IMG/VR virus record: IMGVR_UViG_3300009507_000019
Location: 1-63,937 of that record
Source of the DNA: a virus
Reading direction: 5' to 3' (one strand)
Length of the DNA stretch: 63,937 nucleotides
Part shown: one piece after another, positions 39,421-49,069 of the stretch
Layout: each line of letters opens with the position of its first letter
How positions within the stretch are numbered: position 1 is the first letter of the stretch
Position numbers and translations under genes: made by a program
The notes under the pieces: generated by a model
What the model saw: only the letters and a program-made list of their open reading frames with translations
Database searches by the model: none
What the model was told of the DNA's origin: nothing

Positions 39421-40782
39421 TTATGTGAGGATGTTGTCCACACGGAAGATTCGGTAGTACTGGTTAGTACGTACAGCAGCCAGACCGTCAGATCCGTCAA
39501 CGTATGGGTTTGAAGCCATTCCGTAACGAGTCTTGAATCCGATGCGTGGCTGGAAGTCGTCCTCACCAACCGCACGAACCATCTGAAGAGGTACGTATGG
39601 GCAGTAGAACACACCAGCGTCATATGGGTTAGTACCCTTATAACCTACAGTTACGTAGTCAGCAGTGGCATATGGATCGATGTATACACGAGTACGTCCG
39701 TTCAGTACACCAGCAAAGGTGTTACCAGTGTCATCAACCTGAAGGTTGGTAGACAATGAAGGAGTGTAATCAAGCATACCAGCAGCAACAAGAGCAGTAG
39801 CAACATCTGAAGAACAGATTACTACGTTACCCTTACCACGACGAGTTTCTTTCGCGATCACGTTACACTCACGTTCGATCTGAACAAGCAGACCCTTGAA
39901 CTTCTCTACTGACCAACGACCATCAGCATCACTTGACAAGTCAAAGATACCTTTAGTAGCAACGTTAGCCTGACGAGCACCAATCTTAGCCTGTGAGTTA
40001 ATAGTACGGATAACTTCACGGTTGATTTCAGAAAGGATCTCTGTAGACAGAATGTTCGCCAACTCAGTTTCAGCGTCAAGACCGTGGATTGCCTTCAAGT
40101 CTTGTGCCAATTCTAAGGTGTACTCTGCCTTCAGTGCACGTGACTTAGCAGTTACAGTGGACTTCTCGATTGTGAAACCCATTTCTGCGAATGCTTCGCC
40201 AGTGTTACCTAGAGCTTCTGCTTCAGCAGTGCTGTACAGATCGCCTAGAGCAGGAACGTAAGAACCACCAGAATCAACAAGAGTGTTGTCGCCATCTGTG
40301 TCAGATACGCTTTCAAGACCAGTAGAACCACCGTTTGCAGTAGTTGCTGAGTCTCCAGAGAAACCAACAGCTGCTTCGTTGAACAGTGCTTCGTCTCCAC
40401 TTGATACGCCAGCTTTAGTAGTCTTGTATCGCGACTTCATTGCGAAGATAAGACCAGTAGGGCCAGACATAGGTTGAACACCACAGATGTCGTATGCCAT
40501 CAAGTTAGGCATTGCACGACGTACGAGTGCGATCAATACTGGGTTCCAGTTGGATGCTGCACCAGTACCGCCATCAGCAGTAGATACACCATTACCAGCA
40601 GCGTTGCCAGCAGTTTCGATTAACTGACCGTTCATTGCAGCTTCCTCACGGAAAGCGTGCTCTTGGTTCTCAAGAACGGCAGCAGTTACGGCACGGCGAT
40701 GAGAATCATCGATCTTTCCCGCGCTCTCTTCGTTAAGAATGGGTGACCACTTCTCAACTAATTTATCATAGGATACTTGCAT
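39421..40782 (-). CDS. 23: Major capsid protein, T4 gp23
   Basis: A 453 aa HK97-fold protein in the gp20-67-68-21-22-23 order. The body contains typical gp23 stretches: NWNPVLIALVRRAMPNLMAYDICGVQPMSGPTGLIFAM, TVTAKSRALKAEYTLELAQDLKAIHGLDAETELANIL and the C-terminal FQPRIGFKTRYGMASNP. The N-terminal 60-70 residues form the delta domain removed by gp21. Followed by the terminator at 39353. Confidence 0.96.
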   Translation of the reverse strand: MQVSYDKLVEKWSPILNEESAGKIDDSHRRAVTAAVLENQEHAFREEAAMNGQLIETAGNAAGNGVSTADGGTGAASNWNPVLIALVRRAMPNLMAYDICGVQPMSGPTGLIFAMKSRYKTTKAGVSSGDEALFNEAAVGFSGDSATTANGGSTGLESVSDTDGDNTLVDSGGSYVPALGDLYSTAEAEALGNTGEAFAEMGFTIEKSTVTAKSRALKAEYTLELAQDLKAIHGLDAETELANILSTEILSEINREVIRTINSQAKIGARQANVATKGIFDLSSDADGRWSVEKFKGLLVQIERECNVIAKETRRGKGNVVICSSDVATALVAAGMLDYTPSLSTNLQVDDTGNTFAGVLNGRTRVYIDPYATADYVTVGYKGTNPYDAGVFYCPYVPLQMVRAVGEDDFQPRIGFKTRYGMASNPYVDGSDGLAAVRTNQYYRIFRVDNILT

Positions 40783-40797
40783 TAGTATACTCCCTTA

Positions 40798-41835
40798 TTA
40801 CTTATTTGTGTTTTTGATTGCGTTCAAGTACTGATTCATCACAGAATTAACTTCCTGTGGTTCAGCAGTCCAGTCTTCGGTTACTTCTTCAGCAGAGTTA
40901 GTCGCGGGTGCGTCCTTCGTAAAGTACGACTCCTTGACAGTCTTGACTTTCTGTTGAAAAGACTCTTCGTCTTCAAAGTCAAGTGCTTCTACCAATGAAG
41001 CGAGTTTTTCTACCTGAGTGTCAGCGAGATCACCTGACGCTTCACGAATGATCGCAGCGCGTTGGAATGATTCGATTTTCTCAGACATACTAAGAACTTC
41101 AGATACACGTGCGTTAAGAGACTCTTCGAGTTCCTCAACTTGATCTGCTAGTTCATCAACTAAGTCGACCTTGGACTCAGGAACTGTAACATAAGACTCT
41201 ACGAACAAGTCTTTCAACTTATTCATGAAACCTTCTGCGACTTCAGTGCGAAGTCCTTGCTCTACAGCAAGTTTGTTCTCATCCATCCAATTTTCAACTA
41301 CGTAGTTCAGGTAAGAATCAATCTTCTCTACGAGGTCAGAACGAGTTACATTCAGTTCCTCTTCAAGACGTGATTGATAATCATCTTCTAAGCGTTCGAT
41401 TTCCTCGGACAACTTAGACTTAATTGCAGTCTCAAAAATTATGGCAGTTTTCGATTTGAACTCATCTGATAAAGTGGCTTCTGATTCTACTAAAGCGTCG
41501 AGTTCGTCAGTATAGTTAAACTCAGGCAGTTCTACTGCATCTGCGTCTACGTCTACTTCCAGACCTTCCATTTTAGTCGCCATAGCTGCAAGGTGCATCT
41601 TAGACATACCTTCCATCTTTTTGTACATGGCGTTGATCATTGCTGCCTTTGTCTTGGGCGCGCCGTTAGGCTCGTCCTTATTTGCGGTATCACCTTTACG
41701 CTTAGGTGCGGGTTTAGTCGCATCCCCAGCTTTATCAGTGGCCGCAATTGACTGCTCTTCATCTCCTACCGGCATTTTCTGAGCACTTGCTTCCTCGATT
41801 TCTGGAAGCTCGATGTTTTGGTCTACATCAGACAT
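40798..41835 (-). CDS. 22: Prohead scaffolding core protein, T4 gp22
   Basis: A 345 aa acidic, coiled-coil-rich protein between the protease and the capsid protein. Long helical region with heptads (about 130-290). Scaffold for prohead assembly, digested by gp21. Confidence 0.88.
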   Translation of the reverse strand: MSDVDQNIELPEIEEASAQKMPVGDEEQSIAATDKAGDATKPAPKRKGDTANKDEPNGAPKTKAAMINAMYKKMEGMSKMHLAAMATKMEGLEVDVDADAVELPEFNYTDELDALVESEATLSDEFKSKTAIIFETAIKSKLSEEIERLEDDYQSRLEEELNVTRSDLVEKIDSYLNYVVENWMDENKLAVEQGLRTEVAEGFMNKLKDLFVESYVTVPESKVDLVDELADQVEELEESLNARVSEVLSMSEKIESFQRAAIIREASGDLADTQVEKLASLVEALDFEDEESFQQKVKTVKESYFTKDAPATNSAEEVTEDWTAEPQEVNSVMNQYLNAIKNTNK

Positions 41836-41847
41836 AACATTTTACTC

Positions 41848-42507
41848 CTAATAGTTAGATTTTAACAACGAGAGGAAACGCTTGTACTCTCGAACCTGCT
41901 TCTCGTAGAGATGCTTTGTCGGAGTGGTTAGTATTTCAGTCTCCATATTTTCAATGACTTGAGGTTCTATAACACCATTGTTCCATACCCAATCAACACC
42001 TTCCATGATACCATTTACAAAGGCACCAGGCGCTGAAGGATCTTGGACAATATCGACGGTATTAAGAATGAAGTCGTCACGAACATACATCGTGCCGTTC
42101 TTCGACTCAAGACTACCCATGCCACGAGTTGACACACCTAGTTGAACACCACCTTCAAGAAGACCTTTAACAATCTTACCCATTGGAGTATCCAATATTT
42201 GTGCCTTTCCTACCACATCCTTTCCCTCGAACTTGAGGTCTGTGATGAGGTGTGAAACTTTGTCTAAGTTAACGGTTGGCCCTTCAGGGTGGTTTAGTTC
42301 CCCTACCGCACGTTTCTTAGATACTTGTTCATCAACATAACGACCTACTGCCCTTTCCATAATTGCTTTAGGGTAGATACGTCCGTTACGATTCTTTTGG
42401 TCTGCTTGTGCAAACACACCTTCGATGACATAATTCTTGTCACCGTTTTCTTTTTTCTCAACGATACACTGGATATCGTTTTCTTGATATTCTGCGATTA
42501 GTTTCAT
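41848..42507 (-). CDS. 21: Prohead core protease, T4 gp21
   Basis: A 219 aa serine protease of the phage prohead (herpes-like) type: NRNGRIYP at 39-46, catalytic His73 in GELNHPEG, Ser126 in LGVSTRGMG. It cleaves core proteins and gp23 during head maturation. Start overlaps the 69 aa gene stop by one base. Confidence 0.93.
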   Translation of the reverse strand: MKLIAEYQENDIQCIVEKKENGDKNYVIEGVFAQADQKNRNGRIYPKAIMERAVGRYVDEQVSKKRAVGELNHPEGPTVNLDKVSHLITDLKFEGKDVVGKAQILDTPMGKIVKGLLEGGVQLGVSTRGMGSLESKNGTMYVRDDFILNTVDIVQDPSAPGAFVNGIMEGVDWVWNNGVIEPQVIENMETEILTTPTKHLYEKQVREYKRFLSLLKSNY

Positions 42508-42716
42508 TAGAACTCCTTTGCGAAAGCTAAACCAGCTTTCTCCGCTTCTTTTTGTGTCCGGAAGGTATCTAACTTGTCACCATCTATGTATGTAGTGAAC
42601 TTACCTTTCTCTTTGTGCACCATAACAGTGTGACGGTTTACCTTCTTGTCGAACACATGTTCGCCAGGCGGCATACCTTTAGATCTTTTCTCTCGGATAG
42701 ATTGAAACGTTTTCAT
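42507..42716 (-). CDS. Small basic protein at the gp68 position
   Basis: A 69 aa Lys-rich protein between gp67-like and gp21, where T4 has core protein gp68. No recognisable similarity beyond position and size. Has its own late promoter at 42742-42749. Confidence 0.55.
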   Translation of the reverse strand: MKTFQSIREKRSKGMPPGEHVFDKKVNRHTVMVHKEKGKFTTYIDGDKLDTFRTQKEAEKAGLAFAKEF

Positions 42717-42741
42717 AAGAAACCTTTAGTCTTGTACAGAA

Positions 42742-42749
42742 TATTTATA
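42742..42749 (-). promoter_or_regulatory. Late promoter TATAAATA
   Basis: Perfect late box 26 bases upstream of the gp68-position gene, feeding gp21-22-23. Confidence 0.75.
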
Positions 42750-42760
42750 CATATTCGGAT

Positions 42761-43087
42761 CTAGACTTCGTCCTCATCTGACTCTTCCTCATCCGACTCT
42801 TCTTCATAGTCTTCTTCGGGTTCGGACTCATCTTCTACGTCTTCTACGTCCGGTTCGATGTCCGATTCAACTTCTTCGTCGTCACCGTCGCCATAAAGGT
42901 TAGATGCAATCTTGACCTTTGCTTGATCCATTGCATCTTGAAGTCGATCATTGACCATGTCTTTAAACTGCGACTCTGCGCCGACAAAGTTCTGATCTTC
43001 TACGGACTTTAAAAAGTCTGCAATCGGGTTTGGTGCATCAATAGGATCTGCTTCAACTTCAGCTACAACTACGTCATCATCTGGCAT
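42761..43087 (-). CDS. 67: Prohead core protein, T4 gp67-like
   Basis: A 108 aa protein whose C-terminal 45 residues are almost all Glu, Asp and Ser, the mark of gp67 in T4-like phages. Located directly after gp20. Internal scaffold component, probably cleaved by gp21 to acidic peptides. Confidence 0.75.
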   Translation of the reverse strand: MPDDDVVVAEVEADPIDAPNPIADFLKSVEDQNFVGAESQFKDMVNDRLQDAMDQAKVKIASNLYGDGDDEEVESDIEPDVEDVEDESEPEEDYEEESDEEESDEDEV

Positions 43088-43089
43088 TA

Positions 43090-44715
43090 TTAAGACTCCT
43101 CATCTTTTTTATCATCTTGATCTACCGGTGCCTTTTTAGGTTCCGGTTTCTTAGGTTCCACAGGTGGTTTACCCACAGGTGGTTTTTCTTCTTTCTTATC
43201 ATCCGGATCGTCAATCTCTCCAGACGAAATCTCGCCGTTGATCTCTTTCTCCATCGTCTCGATGTCTTCATCAGAGAAACGCATGACATTACGCATCATC
43301 CATTCTTTAGATATGTATTCACCCACGAACCCTACCATCTCGTTCATGAGTCCTGCACGTTCTCTGTAGATCTCCATTTCCTTCAGTTCGGTGAAGTGAT
43401 TATCACGAACGAAGTCAATGTATATATTGTCCTTCCACTCTTCCCAATCTTGTTCTGTGATGATAGACTTGAGAACTAGTTGTTTTCTCAGAATACCAAG
43501 GAACAGATTCGCGAACCTTCTGCGTAGTTTGTCAATAAACTTCTGGAACTTCACTTCGTCTCTGGAGATCTCAGTAGACCTACCTAAAGAGAACTGTGAT
43601 TCTTGTTCCAAACGATTCACTGGGACATTCAGAGAACGGTATAGTCTCTTCTGGAAATAAATGATATCATCTATCTGTCCCAGATTATCGCCGCCTGGCA
43701 GTGTTGATATCTCTGTACCACGTCCACCTTCTTTACGTGGTAACCAGAAGTCTTCAAGCATACTCATATGCTTACGGTCATCTTTGAGTTGACCAGTACT
43801 CGCATCATAGACTAACTTGTTACGATACTTCGCCATGATGTCTTTCATGTATTCGTTTGCCTTACCACGTGGCATGTTACCCACATCAATATAGAATATA
43901 CGACGCTCGGGTGCACGTGCAAGACGATAGATCACAAGACTGTCTTCCATCATACGCAACTGGTTGATGGGTTTTAGTGCCTTATGTAGGTGTGACAGGA
44001 TCTTCTTTCTAGACTCATCCAGTACACCAGATGTCACATAACTGACAGCGTCCATAGACAGTTTGACAGATGAGTTGGTCTGGCCGGGTTTCTCATCGTA
44101 GACGTAAAACTCTTCTACCCTATCAACTATCTTAACATTGGTCTTTTGATCTTTCTTATACTTAATTTCTTTTACTTTGCGAACCCGTGCAGCATCGATG
44201 TGACGGATCTCTTGTATACCTGCTTTTAGGTTAGAGTCGTTAACGAGTAGGTGGTGTACACATCGTCCGTCAACGTACCACGATCTGAAAATGTCGTGAC
44301 CTAGATCGTTGAAGTTCAACATACTAATTACTTTGTCAAACTCCAATCGAATGGTGTCTTTGATTTTATCGTTTGCTTCGATATCATCTAGTGAAATCTT
44401 TACTGAGGATTCCAACTCAGAGGCAGTAATTGCTTCATTGACAATCTCTTCGATCGCCATATCAACTTCAGGGTGTTGTGAAACACCACGGTAGCGCATA
44501 ATTAACTGGTGGTTATCTTTTGCTTGATCACCGTCCATGTTAATGTACTGTCCATAGTAACCCGCCGCGGAGGTCACATAACCTGCACCGTCGGGATCCG
44601 TTGGTGTTACTGGGGACTGAAGTTTCTGTTGACCAGAGGGTACCGAGGAACCCTTACCTGCTCTCTTGATTTCAAATCCAAATAACTTTAATACACTGCC
44701 GCTTTCTTCTGCCAT
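43090..44715 (-). CDS. 20: Portal protein, T4 gp20
   Basis: A 541 aa portal vertex protein. Start set at MAEESGSVLKLFGFEIKR (44715) with GAGAG upstream; the frame extends further to 44760 but that part overlaps an intergenic hairpin. Typical gp20 blocks are present, for example MEDSLVIYRLARAPERRIFYIDVGN and RDEVKFQKFIDKLRRRF. It forms the dodecamer for head assembly and packaging. Confidence 0.95.
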   Translation of the reverse strand: MAEESGSVLKLFGFEIKRAGKGSSVPSGQQKLQSPVTPTDPDGAGYVTSAAGYYGQYINMDGDQAKDNHQLIMRYRGVSQHPEVDMAIEEIVNEAITASELESSVKISLDDIEANDKIKDTIRLEFDKVISMLNFNDLGHDIFRSWYVDGRCVHHLLVNDSNLKAGIQEIRHIDAARVRKVKEIKYKKDQKTNVKIVDRVEEFYVYDEKPGQTNSSVKLSMDAVSYVTSGVLDESRKKILSHLHKALKPINQLRMMEDSLVIYRLARAPERRIFYIDVGNMPRGKANEYMKDIMAKYRNKLVYDASTGQLKDDRKHMSMLEDFWLPRKEGGRGTEISTLPGGDNLGQIDDIIYFQKRLYRSLNVPVNRLEQESQFSLGRSTEISRDEVKFQKFIDKLRRRFANLFLGILRKQLVLKSIITEQDWEEWKDNIYIDFVRDNHFTELKEMEIYRERAGLMNEMVGFVGEYISKEWMMRNVMRFSDEDIETMEKEINGEISSGEIDDPDDKKEEKPPVGKPPVEPKKPEPKKAPVDQDDKKDEES

Positions 44716-44738
44716 ACGTACTCTCTTATAAAATAATA

Positions 44739-44757
44739 GGGAGCCCTTTGGACTCCC
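44739..44757 (-). other. Intergenic hairpin between gp19 and gp20
   Basis: GGGAGTCC-AAA-GGGCTCCC on the minus strand (8 bp with one G-U), followed by TATTATTTTAT. Could be a leaky terminator or a stabilising hairpin in the gp20 leader, since a late box lies just upstream. Confidence 0.55.
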
Positions 44758-44759
44758 CA

Positions 44760-44767
44760 CTATTTAG
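44760..44767 (-). promoter_or_regulatory. Late-like box CTAAATAG
   Basis: Two mismatches to TATAAATA, 45 bases before the gp20 ATG; similar to CTAAATAA before gp18. Confidence 0.45.
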
Positions 44768-44774
44768 TCTTGCA

Positions 44775-45302
44775 TTAAGATGTTGTATTTGATTCCCAAT
44801 ACTGGTAAGCAAATGTTACATCAAATGTTTCGATCTCACCTTTTGTATCATAACTCAAGTTAATTGCACCGACAGTCTCGGGGAATGCACCACGAATGTC
44901 AACACGTTTGATGACAGACTCATCACGATCGAGTTGTTCAACAAAAAGATCAGTCTGGTAGTCAACTGGGTTCACAAGACCGGAATTGCTCTTGTGTCCG
45001 TTGATACCATTAGACCATCTTTCCATTGCGTCACGAACGCCAAAGTTTGTGTCATTGATTATGGTTACTGTCCAAGGTTCAAAAGTTCTCTCAGATGCCA
45101 TCTTCAGTTCACGACCTCGGAAGTTAACAACAAAGTTACCTACCTGAGATTGTGGAAGTTGTGCGGTTTTACATAGAAATGAAGTCTCTTCCGCATCACC
45201 ACCTGCATATGCAGGGAAGTTGATAGTGCATCGGAAAAGGTTCGCTCTAGCGCCTCCGCCACGGAGTTTTGACTTGAAGTCATCTACGCCTAAAATTGCC
45301 AT
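44775..45302 (-). CDS. 19: Tail tube protein, T4 gp19
   Basis: A 175 aa tube subunit: LFRCTINFPAYAGGDAEETSFLCKTAQLPQSQVGNF at the start, ASERTFEPWTVTIINDTNF in the middle and FDVTFAYQYWE at the end are diagnostic. Placed between gp18 and gp20 as in T4. Confidence 0.94.
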   Translation of the reverse strand: MAILGVDDFKSKLRGGGARANLFRCTINFPAYAGGDAEETSFLCKTAQLPQSQVGNFVVNFRGRELKMASERTFEPWTVTIINDTNFGVRDAMERWSNGINGHKSNSGLVNPVDYQTDLFVEQLDRDESVIKRVDIRGAFPETVGAINLSYDTKGEIETFDVTFAYQYWESNTTS

Positions 45303-45314
45303 TTCTTATTCTCC

Positions 45315-47045
45315 TTAAACCGCGCCAACTACTTCTTCGAAATCTACGCCGGTTCTAACTGCTACGAAGTTTAACGTTACGTAGTTGATAGATCGTGCAG
45401 GCTTCACGAAGATTGAAGCGACGAATGAGTTAGTGTCGATGATTTGACCTGTATTGTTTGTTTCATCACAAACGACACGGAAGTCAGTAATACCTCGACG
45501 ACCTTGAACTTCCCGAAGGAAAGGTTCAACAATGTTTACGAACTCAGCGCGAGAAAACTCGTCGTTGAACTCGAATAACACATTTTGTGCAGCACCTTTA
45601 ATTGCTCTTTCTAAAACTAAGAACAGACGACGTACGTTAATACGATCGAACGCTGAAGGTTTACCTAGGAAAGTCTTATCACCCTGTAGAGTGATACCCT
45701 GTCCTGGCAAGTTAGCGATTGGGTTGATACCTGCTTTATATAGGGTATCTCTTTGCGTACGACTTGCGTTGTATGCAATAGAGGTTATACCAAGATAGTT
45801 ACCACGTCGTGTACCTGCGGGAGAGAACCAAGGAGCAGCGACATCATCTGTCGACGCCATTAGTCCAGCAGTGGACGAAGCAGCAGGGATAAACGTATAC
45901 TTGTCATTGTACTTGTCGTACACTTTCAAGAAGTTGTTATCAACCACCAAGTATGAAGACTTCCCAAACGACGCAGCAGTAGTAGTAATGTTGGTAGTGA
46001 CCGTTGCGGGATCTGTAACACCAACAACCGCAGCACGGTTAGGAGATGTAACAACGACACAATCTTTACGTGCAGTCGCTGTAGCAACCAAATCATTAAC
46101 AACAGTTGCCTGATCGGTACCTGAAGATAATGAAGGTGCAATCAACATGTCTATCTGAATAGTGTTTTCGTCTTCAAACTCATTGTGTGCAGTTTGGAAG
46201 TCAGCAGTACCTAATGTACCAGAGTTCACACCTAAAGTTAGGGAATTAGTTTTAGCAGCGTTTGTTTGATCCGCACCGTGAGAAGCGTTAGTGAATGCTG
46301 AAGCAGTAGCATCTGCACCAAATACACCGGGCTTGTTAGCACCCCAGATATATGAAGAACGATCATCTAGTACGTCAAGAATGTAGTTCTTAGCACCGTC
46401 AGATGTTTTTGCATCACTAGCAAGAGAGACGTTAGAAAACGTTTCCAAAACAGTGTTGGGAGATCCACTAAAGATTCCATCTTCGTCGACGATCGCAACG
46501 TGTACTTCGTCAAGTGCAAGAGCACTATCAGCAGAACGTGTTGAAACGTAGTCGGATGTTCCGGGCTTCGCATCGAATGAACTAGCGTATGACCAGTTAT
46601 CCCATGCAGAATCCTTCGATCCACAGACAGAAACAGAGAGTGAGTTGCCAGCAGCACCAGCGTATTTTGCAATGAAGTTACCAACCGCAGTTGATTTTGA
46701 GTTATCCCAGTCATCTCTGTTAGAGATTAAATCTACTGTAGAACCACTGTCGACTGCATTCTTTGCAGCAGAAGTAGCACCACGTACAACGTAGAGACTG
46801 TTAGAATATTTCAAAAACTGATTTGCAGATAGGAACTCGATTGCATTCGCGTCGGTTGCGAATGAGGGGTCGCCAAAGTTACTTACCAGTTCGCCTTCGT
46901 TGCCGACGAGTACTGGTGTGTTAACTGGGCCCCAAGCAAAGTTACCCACGATTGCACCAGTTGAAGTAGTTACGCCGGGCACTATGCCTGACAGATCCAC
47001 CTCTTTGATGGCAACATTCGGGGATTCAGACCTTAGAAGAGCCAT
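45315..47045 (-). CDS. 18: Contractile tail sheath protein, T4 gp18
   Basis: A 576 aa sheath protein. N-terminus SPNVAIKEVDLSGIVPGVTTSTGAIVG and the C-terminal INVRRLFLVLERAIKGAAQNVLFEFND...EVQGRRGITDF are the conserved sheath core; the middle is a variable Ser/Thr/Ala-rich outer domain. Confidence 0.95.
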   Translation of the reverse strand: MALLRSESPNVAIKEVDLSGIVPGVTTSTGAIVGNFAWGPVNTPVLVGNEGELVSNFGDPSFATDANAIEFLSANQFLKYSNSLYVVRGATSAAKNAVDSGSTVDLISNRDDWDNSKSTAVGNFIAKYAGAAGNSLSVSVCGSKDSAWDNWSYASSFDAKPGTSDYVSTRSADSALALDEVHVAIVDEDGIFSGSPNTVLETFSNVSLASDAKTSDGAKNYILDVLDDRSSYIWGANKPGVFGADATASAFTNASHGADQTNAAKTNSLTLGVNSGTLGTADFQTAHNEFEDENTIQIDMLIAPSLSSGTDQATVVNDLVATATARKDCVVVTSPNRAAVVGVTDPATVTTNITTTAASFGKSSYLVVDNNFLKVYDKYNDKYTFIPAASSTAGLMASTDDVAAPWFSPAGTRRGNYLGITSIAYNASRTQRDTLYKAGINPIANLPGQGITLQGDKTFLGKPSAFDRINVRRLFLVLERAIKGAAQNVLFEFNDEFSRAEFVNIVEPFLREVQGRRGITDFRVVCDETNNTGQIIDTNSFVASIFVKPARSINYVTLNFVAVRTGVDFEEVVGAV

Positions 47046-47112
47046 AATCGTATCCTTTTATTTTCGTTGAGTTATGATAAGTAACATAATACGGAGAATT
47101 AATTCAATACCA

Positions 47113-47120
47113 TTATTTAG
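47113..47120 (-). promoter_or_regulatory. Late-like box CTAAATAA
   Basis: Two mismatches to TATAAATA, 68 bases upstream of gp18 in the largest gap of the head-tail block. Confidence 0.5.
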
Positions 47121-47123
47121 TCT

Positions 47124-48725
47124 TTAATAACTTTCGACTTCCCACGGTATGTGCCATCCCTTATCTTTTAACTCATCTTGCATTTCTATGTGGTTAATTG
47201 CGTCTTCTCCATCATCAATGAATCCAAAAGGAACCATATCCGCTTCGATTTCTGCCATTTGTTGTTCAAACATCATTTGTTTAAGATTGATATCAGTCAG
47301 ATCATGGAAATATTGTGTTGTTATGAAGAATCCAAACATTACGAGATTCATCATTAAATCGTCGTGGTTACCGTCAGATGCCTCAAAGGATTGTCCCTTA
47401 GACACAAAGGTGGATATTTCCATAATGGTATCTTCGTCAACAACTTGAAGTTTATTCTCTTCTAAAAGATCCTTAATACCAGAACAACCCAACCGTTTAA
47501 CCTTTCGGTTCATCTCAATACCGATTGCATTCTTCTTGACGGCTGACTCTAGGTGTATGTTTTCATACTCTAGGTCGTGATATAGACCGTTGCACACTAC
47601 TTGTCCAGCATCATTTGACTCGACTATCACGTATGCTTCATTGTAGGATTTCGCAAACTTATAGATAATATCAGGGAAGAGTATTGGCGAAATACGATTA
47701 TTGCGAAACACCGCGACCTGTTTAAAAGGTCGGACAGTTACGTCGATTACCGAAAAGGTACTATAGTCCAACCCTCTCCCTTTTGCTACATCAACACATA
47801 TGATGTAGTCATGTTTCGGTTGAGTATCTTCATAGATTCTCACTGACCCGTTTTCTATAATTCTTTTGGGTGGAGATGCCCTAAAGTTTAATAAGGTTTC
47901 TGCACCTATAAGAGTATCACCTGTCCCAAAGAAGGTGTTCCCGAACTCTTGATCAAACTGTAACTGAGAGGTGTTACCTATCGTCTCTCTCTTCCATTTG
48001 TCGTCTCTGCCTGGCACGTCCCACCAGTTAACAGTAAACGGTTTATATTCATTAGTCTTCTGTACTGCACCTTCCCAGATCTTGTGGAATTGATTACCAA
48101 TACCATTTGCAGTAGATGTAATGATAACCTTGGTATCTTTACCCGCAGATACTACGGGATATGTCGAAGTGTAGAACTCTGCCGCACGTTCAACAAACGC
48201 AAACTCATCTAGGAACAGTAGATTGACCGACATACCACGAATAGAACTACCAGAGGTTGCGGATGCAATGATACGTGAGTTATTGGAAAACTCAATCGAC
48301 CCTTTGTTAAGTGCACGACACCCTGGCTGTAAAAAGAAAGGCAGGTTTTCTAGTGCAAGAGTGACTCGTGACAACATCTCACGTGCAGTCGCACCTTTGT
48401 TAGCAAGCACTGCAATCGTTTTCTCTGGATGAAATATCGCGTACCATAAAAGGTACACTACTGAAGAGATACTTTTACCGGACTGACGACACGCAAGAAC
48501 GATACTGAACCTTTCGTTTTCAAAATGTTTAAACATCTTTTCTTGGTAATCGTATAAATTAAAGTTGACTAGACCTTTATCTAATGATATAATCTTTACA
48601 TAGGTTCTTGCAAAATACGAAGGATCATGTAAACACTTGGCGTATTCTCTTACGTCATGTTCAGTCCACGGTTGTGTAACCCCATCGCCTTTGACGTTGG
48701 GGTTTCCCATATAATGATCAGTCAT
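47124..48725 (-). CDS. 17: Terminase large subunit, T4 gp17
   Basis: A 533 aa packaging motor. ATPase Walker A CRQSGKS at 79-85 and Walker B LLFLDE at 169-174, then the RNase H-like nuclease with Asp312 (CVDVAKG) and VESNDAG (Glu369, Asp372). Overlaps gp16 by 8 bases. Confidence 0.96.
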   Translation of the reverse strand: MTDHYMGNPNVKGDGVTQPWTEHDVREYAKCLHDPSYFARTYVKIISLDKGLVNFNLYDYQEKMFKHFENERFSIVLACRQSGKSISSVVYLLWYAIFHPEKTIAVLANKGATAREMLSRVTLALENLPFFLQPGCRALNKGSIEFSNNSRIIASATSGSSIRGMSVNLLFLDEFAFVERAAEFYTSTYPVVSAGKDTKVIITSTANGIGNQFHKIWEGAVQKTNEYKPFTVNWWDVPGRDDKWKRETIGNTSQLQFDQEFGNTFFGTGDTLIGAETLLNFRASPPKRIIENGSVRIYEDTQPKHDYIICVDVAKGRGLDYSTFSVIDVTVRPFKQVAVFRNNRISPILFPDIIYKFAKSYNEAYVIVESNDAGQVVCNGLYHDLEYENIHLESAVKKNAIGIEMNRKVKRLGCSGIKDLLEENKLQVVDEDTIMEISTFVSKGQSFEASDGNHDDLMMNLVMFGFFITTQYFHDLTDINLKQMMFEQQMAEIEADMVPFGFIDDGEDAINHIEMQDELKDKGWHIPWEVESY

Positions 48726-49056
48726 TTGGAGTTATATCTTTTTCGGGTTCTGCCAACATGCGTTGGAGGTCAGTCGCACTACCAATGAAGACATTGTTAT
48801 TTGTCACACCTTTGGGGGTGTCGTCTTCGGGTTTGGTGATATCTTTGTTCTTCTTCTGGAGATCCATAAGTTTATCGGTAACGTCTGCGACATTCTTTAT
48901 CATACCGGACAAGACTTCAAACGCACGAGGGTGTTCACTTTCCCGTGCGACTTCCATCATCAAATCCAGACCACGTTTCCCATTTTCAATCAACTCCATA
49001 TAGGTGTCTCTTGAGGTTTCGTAGTCATCTTTAATATTTTTTTCTTCACCTGTCAT
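48718..49056 (-). CDS. 16: Terminase small subunit, T4 gp16
   Basis: A 112 aa helical protein with the coiled-coil pair SEHPRAFEVLSGMIKNVADVTDKLMDLQKKNK typical of short gp16 relatives. It forms a ring that regulates gp17. Confidence 0.88.
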   Translation of the reverse strand: MTGEEKNIKDDYETSRDTYMELIENGKRGLDLMMEVARESEHPRAFEVLSGMIKNVADVTDKLMDLQKKNKDITKPEDDTPKGVTNNNVFIGSATDLQRMLAEPEKDITPND

Positions 49057-49069
49057 ACATCATCCTGTT